Source: Candidatus Hydrogenedens sp. | Lineage (GTDB): Bacteria; Hydrogenedentota; Hydrogenedentia; Hydrogenedentales; Hydrogenedentaceae | NCBI GenBank assembly: GCA_020216745.1 | Contig: JAIWNQ010000138.1 | Span: 1 to 10,000, forward strand | Length of the DNA: 10,000 nucleotides | Direction: 5' to 3' | Notes under the pieces: generated by a model | Database searches by the model: none | What the model was told of the DNA's origin: nothing | The model's input: the letters and a program-made list of their open reading frames with translations, nothing else | Shown: piece by piece, positions 1 to 6,880 of the stretch | Position numbering within the stretch: the first letter of the stretch is position 1 | Layout: the number at the start of each line of letters is the position of its first letter | Made by a program: the position numbers and the translations under genes

Positions 1-212
1 ATCTGTGCTATTCCGTCGGTGGGGATGATGGAGGTGTATTCTAATCATAAGTGGGACGCTTGTGATATGTTTTGATGCAATTACTTAGAAAGTGAAGAGG
101 TGTATTATAGGGGGTTTTTAGTGGGAGTAGGGATACGGGTTACTTTGCCGTTAGTGGCATCGAGATACTGTTATTAATTTGGAGTAGATGATAGATTCAC
201 ATATAGGTGAGA
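1..212. other. Left-edge region without a supportable gene
   Basis: This stretch lies downstream of the minus-strand SGNH hydrolase gene. The plus-strand frame starting at base 1 is open from the window edge to a TGA at 73-75. It then continues open to a TAA at 175-177, so 58 codons contain one internal stop. This could be the tail of a plus-strand gene ending at 75, a decayed gene, or chance. A 10-bp word (GAGGTGTATT) occurs twice in direct orientation, at 31-40 and 97-106, and each copy is followed by AGTGGGA (50-56 and 120-126). No tRNA, clear terminator or promoter was recognised. The plus strand is noticeably rich in G and T. Confidence 0.4.
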
Positions 213-1475
213 TTACTCGTTTGTGTTAATATTTTTATCCAACCATTTTTGAAGTTTATTTGACAAGATATCAGCAAAGAACTTATGTCCCTCTGCAGTT
301 AGGTGGCCATCAATAGGGAAGAAAAGTGTTGAGTTATCCTTTTGTGCACGAAATTCATCTGTTAATGTAATAAGGGGTAATTGCAATTCCTGGCAGGCAA
401 TTTGGAAATGGTTATCTATGTTTTTTGAGGTAAGTACTTCAGGTGAAAGTTTAAAATGAAGTCTCTCGGCTGTTTTTAGACTATGCTGATTTACATAAAA
501 TCCTTGCGGAACGCTAATAACGATGATAGGTGAACCAGATTTCTTGGCTATAAGGTGAATTTCTTGCAAAATTTTTACAAGATTATCGATGCAAGGCTTT
601 ATTGATGGGTCTGAACTTTCTTTCAATGGGCTCATAATTAAATCTGGATACTTGACAGCCACAGAGATTAGGAACGGATTAATTAATCCATCCAGAAAAG
701 CATTGCGTATATCACTATCAAGTTGCTCAAATCTTGTGCGTTCGTCGCTATTCAATTGTGATAGGATTTCCTTTGCGGAATTAACAGATGCTTGTTTGTT
801 TTTATCTGCATTATTTAGTAGGGGAGAATATTGTTTTGACTGTTGAATTAATTTATATTGCAAAATGTATTTTTCTATTTGTTGAGTGATGTTTGGATAA
901 AGATATGTAACAAATGGAATGGGATTAGGTTTTCTGGTTTGGAAATTATTAGCACAAGTAGCCAATAAATCATCACCTTGTAGTAGTCCTATAAGTATTA
1001 GGTCGGGTTCGAGAATAGAAATGGCTGTTTGTGCCAGTTCTAGATAAAACCAAGGGTCAGCCCCTGGTTTCCCCAAATTGACCGTTTCTACTTTATGTCG
1101 CTTTACATTCAGTTTTTTTTCTAATAAACGTACCCATGTTTGTTCTATGTTTACACCCCAACCATAAGTATATGAATCTCCGAAAACAAGGATACGGAAT
1201 GTATCATTACGTTTTGGTATAGATATTTCTTTATCACGAATACCGATGGAATTTGTTTGCACAGTATAGTGAAAATCCGTAGTTATAAATTCTTCTTGGG
1301 AATGGGGTGGAAATATTAGAGCAATTTTGCCATGGTAATTCAGTAAGAATGAACGAACTAAATGGAACGATAAGATTTTATCGATAATAAAAAGGATAGC
1401 AAGGACAAATAGGATAGAAAAACATAATAATAGTAGCTCATTATATCCAAACCGACTTTTTTTCTCATTGTCCAT
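213..1475 (-). CDS. Membrane-anchored SGNH/GDSL-type hydrolase
   Basis: This 420-residue protein probably hydrolyses an ester on a carbohydrate or other envelope substrate; the real substrate cannot be told. One hydrophobic segment at about residues 13-33 follows a short charged N-terminus, so the catalytic domain is probably anchored in the inner membrane and faces the periplasm. Family motifs are visible: block I FGDSYTYGWG at 98-107 with likely nucleophile Ser101, a block II-like NLGKPG at 133-138, and block V DGHLTAEGH at 389-397, giving an Asp389/His391 pair. The expected block III GxND appears as QGDD at 166-169, so the oxyanion-hole Asn is not obvious. The middle (about 195-300) is Gln/Lys/Asn-rich and poorly conserved-looking. 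The ATG at 1475 is the first start in frame. The nearest purine-rich motif (AAAGG) is 13 nt upstream, a weak ribosome site. A terminator separates it from the upstream isomerase-like gene, so it may have its own promoter or depend on read-through. Confidence 0.85.
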   Translation of the reverse strand: MDNEKKSRFGYNELLLLCFSILFVLAILFIIDKILSFHLVRSFLLNYHGKIALIFPPHSQEEFITTDFHYTVQTNSIGIRDKEISIPKRNDTFRILVFGDSYTYGWGVNIEQTWVRLLEKKLNVKRHKVETVNLGKPGADPWFYLELAQTAISILEPDLILIGLLQGDDLLATCANNFQTRKPNPIPFVTYLYPNITQQIEKYILQYKLIQQSKQYSPLLNNADKNKQASVNSAKEILSQLNSDERTRFEQLDSDIRNAFLDGLINPFLISVAVKYPDLIMSPLKESSDPSIKPCIDNLVKILQEIHLIAKKSGSPIIVISVPQGFYVNQHSLKTAERLHFKLSPEVLTSKNIDNHFQIACQELQLPLITLTDEFRAQKDNSTLFFPIDGHLTAEGHKFFADILSNKLQKWLDKNINTNE

Positions 1476-1505
1476 AAACTATCACAAGCCTTTAAGATAA
1501 ACAAG

Positions 1506-1539
1506 AATAATAGAGGTGGCATAAACCACCTCTATTATT
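1506..1539 (-). terminator. Rho-independent terminator after the isomerase-like gene
   Basis: A perfect 14-bp inverted repeat has arms at 1506-1519 and 1526-1539 and a 6-nt loop (1520-1525). It starts 22 bp past the stop of the minus-strand isomerase-like gene. Read on the minus strand, the stem ends in ATTATT and is followed by CTTGTTTATCTT, a moderately T-rich tail. On the plus strand the stem is followed by GAACGTTTTTAATTT, so it may also stop antisense transcripts. It lies between two genes of the same direction and probably isolates the SGNH hydrolase gene from full read-through. Confidence 0.85.
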
Positions 1540-1561
1540 GAACGTTTTTAATTTGTCTAAT

Positions 1562-3070
1562 TTATGCTTCCATTGGAATCATGGGATTTGCCTGAGCTGG
1601 CGAATGAATAACCCTAATACCATACATCTGGCAGAAGTTTTTCACATCTCTCCGATGATTACCATAAAACACGACCTGATGGAAACCGAGTGTATCTTTA
1701 GCCTCTTCAATATAATCCATTTTCAGCGACAAATGGGTTCTACACCCACCCGCAGGTGGAGTATCAATATTTGCAGTAACGGTTCCATTATCAAGGATAA
1801 GTTCATTAGGATTTTGTACACGAACAAGTGTAGCTGGTTGCCCAATTTTCCATAGCACCTGCAAAGAAACACCGAGGGCTGATTCAGAATGGGAACGAAT
1901 AATAAAAGGTTCTGAAGGTTTATCAAAGCCATTGAGCTTCGTTCCACAGACACAGTGTGCTGTAATCAATTCGTTCTTTATCGTTTCAGGTACTGGGTCA
2001 TTCATAAATCCAGGTCTATCAAAGAGGTAGCTGGTAAACATTAACGACATTGCCCCATAGATATCCGCTTCACAGCCGTAAGTTACACCTTCATCCTGAA
2101 AGATACACGCACCGAGGCATGGAGGCGTAGGAACTGTTTTCATTGTAACCATGCCAAGGCAATCGGTTGTTATGGCATTAGCATCCTCCATCCGCAATAA
2201 ATGCTTCGCCGCAACATAACTCCGAGCTGCATTAATCATATCTTCATCTGTAGGTTCCACAATCTTCTGGGCTTTTTTCTTCATGCTTTCTGCAACTTCT
2301 TTCACTTCCTCTGTTACTGGTACCCGTTCGAACATTTTCTCCATCATTTCACGTGGTACATGACGAACCTTTGTCCCAAATCGGTCAATAACTTCATCTT
2401 TTCGTTCGTTTCCATGTACAACTAATATACGGGTATTTTCAAACTGTTTTTTTGCCCGCACCATACGCATTGCCTGTTCAAGGCAACTTGTATCCAATGT
2501 TGACAATAAACAAACACCTTCGCGACGTGCCAATTCATGAACCTGGGTTGTAAATACTGTACCAAGGGGAGCCCAAATAATCATTGGAACCTTTGCGGTA
2601 CGCATTTTATCTACTCTACCCCATTCATACAAATGCTGAACATGAACAAGGATAGCATCTGGCTTCTCTGTAGCCATTTGATTGATAAACTTTTCTAATG
2701 CATTGTCATCCTCAATGGGGTCTGGCAACATTTCAAATTCTACGCCGACTTTGCTTGCAGAATTAATAAAGGCTTGCTCAAATTCTTTACGTTTTCCTTC
2801 GACATCATACGAAGTACCAGGCCAACCTAACCAATAAGGTGGTTTTTCACGGATAACGACACCTACAATACGCACAGGTGGTTTTGGACGAAAATCACCT
2901 AAGTTTAATGGTTGCTTCAATTCACTATCCGTTGGAAATTCCATTTGTGCAGAGGACAATAAGGGGACTGTCAAACCCATAGCGGTACTTGAAGCAAGAA
3001 AACATCTACGGGAAATACCACAGCAACTGCAATTAGATGTGTGATTGGTGTGATTGTGTTGTTCTTTCAT
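1562..3070 (-). CDS. Tat-exported L-fucose/arabinose isomerase-like protein
   Basis: This 502-residue protein resembles the L-fucose isomerase fold family, whose cytosolic members interconvert aldoses and ketoses with a divalent metal. Residues 20-25 (SRRCFL) match the twin-arginine motif. A hydrophobic run follows (about 25-40), with a possible cleavage after Ala41, so export in folded form by the Tat pathway is expected. The n-region is unusual: His at 5, 7 and 10 and Cys at 14, 16 and 17 precede the arginines. A Rossmann-like N-terminal part (about 66-250) is followed by the family-like segment CLGACIFQDEGVTYGCEADI at 318-337. There Glu334 and Asp336 are candidate metal ligands by family analogy. 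His444 and the stretch after it complete the C-terminal domain. The start at 3070 is backed by AAGGA 7 nt upstream. The gene is divergent from glgP and ends at a strong hairpin. The real substrate, and whether isomerase activity remains, are unknown; a sugar-binding or other periplasmic role is possible. Confidence 0.75.
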   Translation of the reverse strand: MKEQHNHTNHTSNCSCCGISRRCFLASSTAMGLTVPLLSSAQMEFPTDSELKQPLNLGDFRPKPPVRIVGVVIREKPPYWLGWPGTSYDVEGKRKEFEQAFINSASKVGVEFEMLPDPIEDDNALEKFINQMATEKPDAILVHVQHLYEWGRVDKMRTAKVPMIIWAPLGTVFTTQVHELARREGVCLLSTLDTSCLEQAMRMVRAKKQFENTRILVVHGNERKDEVIDRFGTKVRHVPREMMEKMFERVPVTEEVKEVAESMKKKAQKIVEPTDEDMINAARSYVAAKHLLRMEDANAITTDCLGMVTMKTVPTPPCLGACIFQDEGVTYGCEADIYGAMSLMFTSYLFDRPGFMNDPVPETIKNELITAHCVCGTKLNGFDKPSEPFIIRSHSESALGVSLQVLWKIGQPATLVRVQNPNELILDNGTVTANIDTPPAGGCRTHLSLKMDYIEEAKDTLGFHQVVFYGNHRRDVKNFCQMYGIRVIHSPAQANPMIPMEA

Positions 3071-3108
3071 ATTTAATTCCTTCTATACTTTTACGTGTGA
3101 TTTTTGTT

Positions 3109-3137
3109 ATGATATTTTATCCTTTACGATATATTAA
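3109..3137 (-). promoter_or_regulatory. Candidate sigma-70-type promoter for the isomerase-like gene
   Basis: On the minus strand a -35-like TTAATA (plus coordinates 3132-3137, 4 of 6 consensus) and a -10-like TATCAT (3109-3114, 5 of 6) are separated by exactly 17 bp. The -10 box ends 38 bp upstream of the ATG at 3070, leaving room for a leader and the AAGGA ribosome site. The region is so A+T rich that matches arise easily, so this remains a prediction. Confidence 0.4.
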
Positions 3138-3149
3138 CATATTTAATAT
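3131..3149. repeat. AT-rich inverted repeat in the divergent promoter region
   Basis: The arms ATATTAA (3131-3137) and TTAATAT (3143-3149) are perfect reverse complements around a 5-bp spacer. The site sits almost midway between the two divergent genes and overlaps the candidate -35 boxes in both directions. That is where a dimeric repressor or activator could bind. In sequence of this base composition a 7-bp palindrome can also be chance. Confidence 0.35.
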
Positions 3150-3163
3150 TACATAAATAAAAA
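3134..3163 (+). promoter_or_regulatory. Possible promoter for the glgP-pilT-pilS-pilR operon
   Basis: TTAACA (3134-3139, 5 of 6 for a -35 box) is followed after 18 bp by TAAAAA (3158-3163, 4 of 6 for a -10 box). This would start transcription near 3170, about 24 nt before the GTG. An alternative is ATTACA (3148-3153) with a 17-bp spacer to TATAAA (3171-3176). It has a better -10 box but would put the start inside the ribosome site. Neither is decisive. Confidence 0.25.
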
Positions 3164-3193
3164 ACAAATTTATAAAAGGACGGAGTAATATTA

Positions 3194-5752
3194 GTGCGTA
3201 ATATTTTTAAGTTCAACGTTATTCCCAATCTTCCCGAACGACTTGGGAAGTTGTTAGAAATAGCTAATAACTTATGGTGGTGTTGGAACCCAGAGGCGAT
3301 AGATTTGTTTTTCCGTATGGATAGAGACCTTTGGGTAGAATGTGGTCAAAATCCACGATTACTTTTAGGGAAAATAAAGCAGAAGAAATTGGATGAACTG
3401 GCAAAGAATGATAGTTTTCTTACACACATGGACCGTGTGTATTCACGCCTTCAAGATTACATGAAAACAAATACCTATTTTGAGCGGAATCTCCATGCCC
3501 CCAAGGAAATGCGTATTCTTTATATGTCTGCTGAATTCGGTGTTCATGAAAGCATAAATATTTATTCAGGAGGCTTAGGTGTGCTTGCTGGAGACCATTT
3601 GAAGGCGGCAAGTGATTTAGGATTACCGTTAGTTGGATTAGGGATGTTATATCGAGAGGGTTATTTTCGACAGTATTTAAATGCGGATGGCTGGCAACAG
3701 GAGTTATATCCACCGAACGATTTTTATAATATGCCTATCGGAAAAGTGATGAAAGAGGATGGAACACCATTAGTAATTCAGGTTGAATATCCGGGACGGA
3801 TGGTTAATGCATATATTTGGAAATGCCAAGTAGGCCGTGTCCCCCTCTATTTGTTGGATACTGACCATGAAGATAATTCCCCTGCCGATCGTTCTATAAC
3901 AGGACAATTATATGGTGGCGATCGAGAAACGCGTATTAAACAAGAAATAATGTTAGGAATGGGGGGGGTTATTGCAGCCCATGCCCTGAAAATTCGCCCT
4001 ACTATTTTTCATTTAAATGAGGGACATGCAGCGTTTATGGTTTTACAACGGATTAAAGAACTTGTCTTAAATGAAGGGCTGACATTTAACCATGCAGTTG
4101 AAACTGTAAAGGCAGGGAGCTATTTCACCACGCATACACCCGTCCCAGCTGGGAATGATATGTTCGACCCTGGATTGATAGAACGTTATTTTGGCAAGTA
4201 TTGTCAGGATGTAGGAATTACACTTCAGGATTTTCTTGCCTTAGGAAGACAAGACCCAAATGATATGCGAGAGCCCTTCTGTATGACCGTTTTGGCATTA
4301 AAATTATGTGCTGGTGCTAATGGGGTTAGCAAATTACATGGTGAAGTGTCTCGTGAAATGTGGTCACGAGTTTGGAAAGATTTACCCGTTCATGAAATTC
4401 CTATAAAATCAATAACAAACGGTGTTCATATCCGTTCATGGATTTCAAGGGACCTTGCAGACCTTTATGACCGTTATTTAGGGCCGGGATGGCTGAACAG
4501 TCCTGAAGACCATTCAATTTGGGACCATGTTGATGAAATTCCGGATACGGAGTTGTGGCGTACCCATGAACGACGACGAGAGCGTTTAGTGGACTTTGCT
4601 CGTCGTCGGTTAGTAAAACAACTCATTAACCGTGGGGTTCCACCCTCAGGAGTCCATGCGGCAAGCGAGTGCCTTGACCCTGAATGCCTTACTATCGGCT
4701 TTGCACGACGATTCGCCACATATAAACGGGTAACATTGCTTTTCCGAGACCCTGCAAGATTAAAACGGATATTGTTAAATCCACAAATGCCCGTGCAATT
4801 AATTATAGCAGGGAAGGCACATCCACAAGATATTCAAGGGAAAGAACTTATTCGTCAGATAATTCATTTTGCTTTAGACCCAGACGTAAGAAATCATGTC
4901 GTGTTTTTAGAAGACTACGATATTAATTTAGCACGATACATGGTTCAAGGTGTGGACTGCTGGCTAAATACACCACGTCGCCCAATGGAGGCAAGTGGAA
5001 CCAGCGGTATGAAAGCAGCGGCTAACGGCGCACTTAACATAAGTATTCCTGATGGTTGGTGGTGTGAAGCAAAAGAGCTCGGACCCAACGGGTGGACCAT
5101 TGGAAAAGGAGAGACATACGAGTCCACCGAGGAACAAGATAGCGTGGAAAGTTCGGCTCTTTATGAAATTCTGGAACAAGAAATTGTCCCTATGTTTTAT
5201 AATCGTAGTTCTGACGATTTACCGAGGGAATGGATACGAAGAATGAAAATAGCAATAAAGACAATATGCCCTGTTTTCAATACATACCGAATGGTTCAGG
5301 AATATGCAGAGAAAGCTTATATACCTCTATCAGTCCGACGGATTGCTTTTCGGAAAGATAATCGGAAAAGTGCTTATGAATTATCCACATGGAAGCAAAA
5401 AATCCGTTCTGTTTGGAATAATGTCCGCTTTGTTCGTGTGGAATCAGAAACACATGGAGATGTCCCTGTCGGGACAGAAATACCAATTGAAGCTGATGTT
5501 TATCTTGATTCCCTTAATGAAAAAGATGTGATTGTGGAGGCGTATGTGGGACATTTGGGAATGAACGGCGATATACACGAAGGGCATGCTGTAAACATGG
5601 TTTTTGAGAAGAAGTTAGAAAACAATGTTTATCGGTTCAAAGGGTTTATCCCCTGTCAAGAAACAGGTCTTGCTGGTTATTCAGTTCGTGTGTTCCCATA
5701 TCATATTGATTTAGCAAATAAATTCGAAGTAGGATTAATAACGTGGGCATAG
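3194..5752 (+). CDS. glgP: Alpha-glucan (glycogen) phosphorylase, DUF3417 type
   Basis: This 852-residue GT35 enzyme cleaves alpha-1,4-glucan with phosphate to release glucose-1-phosphate in the cytoplasm, using pyridoxal phosphate. The N-terminal DUF3417-like region (about 10-90, including LWWCWNPEA at 27-35) marks the bacterial/archaeal branch with proteins of about 850 residues, so length is normal. Visible family motifs are GGLGVLAGDHLKAASDLG at 126-143, HLNEGHAAF from 273, THTPVPAGND at 313-322, and the phosphate-site stretch FARRFATYKR ending at Lys511/Arg512. The pyridoxal site EASGTSGMK ends at Lys607, the expected Schiff-base lysine. No key residue appears missing. The start is GTG, supported by GGAG at 3182-3185 with 8 nt spacing and by the family-like N-terminus. 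It is first in a four-gene plus-strand group, 42 bp ahead of pilT with no terminator between. An 8-G tract lies at 3961-3968 within the frame. Confidence 0.95.
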   Translation: MRNIFKFNVIPNLPERLGKLLEIANNLWWCWNPEAIDLFFRMDRDLWVECGQNPRLLLGKIKQKKLDELAKNDSFLTHMDRVYSRLQDYMKTNTYFERNLHAPKEMRILYMSAEFGVHESINIYSGGLGVLAGDHLKAASDLGLPLVGLGMLYREGYFRQYLNADGWQQELYPPNDFYNMPIGKVMKEDGTPLVIQVEYPGRMVNAYIWKCQVGRVPLYLLDTDHEDNSPADRSITGQLYGGDRETRIKQEIMLGMGGVIAAHALKIRPTIFHLNEGHAAFMVLQRIKELVLNEGLTFNHAVETVKAGSYFTTHTPVPAGNDMFDPGLIERYFGKYCQDVGITLQDFLALGRQDPNDMREPFCMTVLALKLCAGANGVSKLHGEVSREMWSRVWKDLPVHEIPIKSITNGVHIRSWISRDLADLYDRYLGPGWLNSPEDHSIWDHVDEIPDTELWRTHERRRERLVDFARRRLVKQLINRGVPPSGVHAASECLDPECLTIGFARRFATYKRVTLLFRDPARLKRILLNPQMPVQLIIAGKAHPQDIQGKELIRQIIHFALDPDVRNHVVFLEDYDINLARYMVQGVDCWLNTPRRPMEASGTSGMKAAANGALNISIPDGWWCEAKELGPNGWTIGKGETYESTEEQDSVESSALYEILEQEIVPMFYNRSSDDLPREWIRRMKIAIKTICPVFNTYRMVQEYAEKAYIPLSVRRIAFRKDNRKSAYELSTWKQKIRSVWNNVRFVRVESETHGDVPVGTEIPIEADVYLDSLNEKDVIVEAYVGHLGMNGDIHEGHAVNMVFEKKLENNVYRFKGFIPCQETGLAGYSVRVFPYHIDLANKFEVGLITWA

Positions 5753-5794
5753 TAATAGATAAAAACGCAACTAAAAACAAAAAGAGGTAATATT

Positions 5795-6880
5795 ATGAGA
5801 TTAACATTTGGGATTCGAGAACTTTTAGAAAAAATGATAAAAGCAGGTGCCAGCGATTTACACATTGTTGTTGGCGTCCCTCCTGTAATTCGAATACATG
5901 GCAGATTGGAATATATGCCAGGTTATCCACGATTGACCCCAGATATGACACAGGAACTTATCTATTCTGTGATGAATGAAGAACAAATTGCAGAGTTCGA
6001 AAAGGAACGAGAATTAGATATGTCTTTCGGGGTTGAAAAGTTAAGTCGTTTCCGTTTAAATGTATATCGTGACCGTGGTTCTGTGGTCGCAGCATTGCGT
6101 GCTATTCCTTATGAAATAACAAGTTTTGAACAGTTAGGAATTCCAAGGGTCGTCGCCGATTTTGCATATCGCCCTTATGGTCTTGTTTTGGTATGTGGTC
6201 CAACAGGTAGTGGTAAATCGACAACGTTAGCAGCACTTATTGATAAAATTAACACTGAACGAGATGTACATATTATCACTATCGAAGACCCCATCGAATA
6301 TCTGCATTCACATCGGCGGTCAATTATTAATCAGCGTGAGGTCAATGTAGACACAAAATCCTTTGCGAGTGCCCTGAAACGTGTATTACGACAGGACCCA
6401 GATGTGATTTTAATAGGTGAAATGCGTGATACTGAGACTATTCAAGCAGCACTGACTGTGGCAGAAACAGGACACTTAACATTTGCAACATTACACACAA
6501 ATGACGCTGTACAAACCATAAACCGTATTGTCGACGTATTCCCCCAAGAGCAACAAGAGCAAGTACGAACACAGTTATCGTTTGTTCTTGAAGGGGTTGT
6601 TGTTCAGCAACTACTCCCTCGTGTAGATGGCCAGGGACGTGTACTTGCAACGGAAGTGATGGTGCCTAATCCTGCTATCCGCTCCCTTATTCGTGCACAG
6701 AAATTAGAGCAAATCCCTTCTATGATAGAAATAGGTAAAGGAGAGGGGATGATGACCATGAACCAATCCTTATATCGTTTGTATCGGAGAGGGCTTATTA
6801 CGAAAGACCTCGCATTTAAGCGAAGTCCCAATCCAGAAGGGTTATTAAATCTTATTGAACGAGGAGGTGCTACGGGGTGA
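5795..6880 (+). CDS. pilT: Type IV pilus retraction ATPase PilT
   Basis: This 361-residue secretion-type ATPase forms the hexamer that depolymerises pili at the inner-membrane base and powers twitching. Motifs in order are a PilT-type N-terminal domain (SDLHIVVGVPP at 20-30), Walker A GPTGSGKST at 135-143 (Lys141), the Asp box ITIEDPIEYLH at 161-171, and Walker B DPDVILIGEMRD at 201-212. The His box TGHLTFATLHTNDA follows at 225-238. AIRSLIRAQK at 294-303 corresponds to the AIRNLIR motif typical of PilT rather than the extension ATPase PilB, and length also fits PilT. PilU is a possible alternative, but the intact AIR-type motif argues for PilT. The ATG has AGAGG 7 nt upstream. The last 4 bp overlap the GTG start of the kinase gene, implying translational coupling. 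No pilB, pilC or pilin gene lies in the window. Confidence 0.95.
   Translation: MRLTFGIRELLEKMIKAGASDLHIVVGVPPVIRIHGRLEYMPGYPRLTPDMTQELIYSVMNEEQIAEFEKERELDMSFGVEKLSRFRLNVYRDRGSVVAALRAIPYEITSFEQLGIPRVVADFAYRPYGLVLVCGPTGSGKSTTLAALIDKINTERDVHIITIEDPIEYLHSHRRSIINQREVNVDTKSFASALKRVLRQDPDVILIGEMRDTETIQAALTVAETGHLTFATLHTNDAVQTINRIVDVFPQEQQEQVRTQLSFVLEGVVVQQLLPRVDGQGRVLATEVMVPNPAIRSLIRAQKLEQIPSMIEIGKGEGMMTMNQSLYRLYRRGLITKDLAFKRSPNPEGLLNLIERGGATG

Noticed and set aside
1..48. Minus-strand ATG at 48 with an open frame to the window edge
   Set aside because: Only 16 codons are visible, there is no ribosome site upstream, and the composition is His/Arg-rich and unlike the neighbouring proteins.
182..212. 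Small TCAC/GTGA hairpin after the SGNH hydrolase stop as a terminator
   Set aside because: The stem is only 4 bp with a 6-nt loop and has no T tract in the right direction.
3420..3713. 97-codon minus-strand open frame inside glgP
   Set aside because: It is antisense to a conserved part of the phosphorylase, with no recognisable domain or ribosome site.
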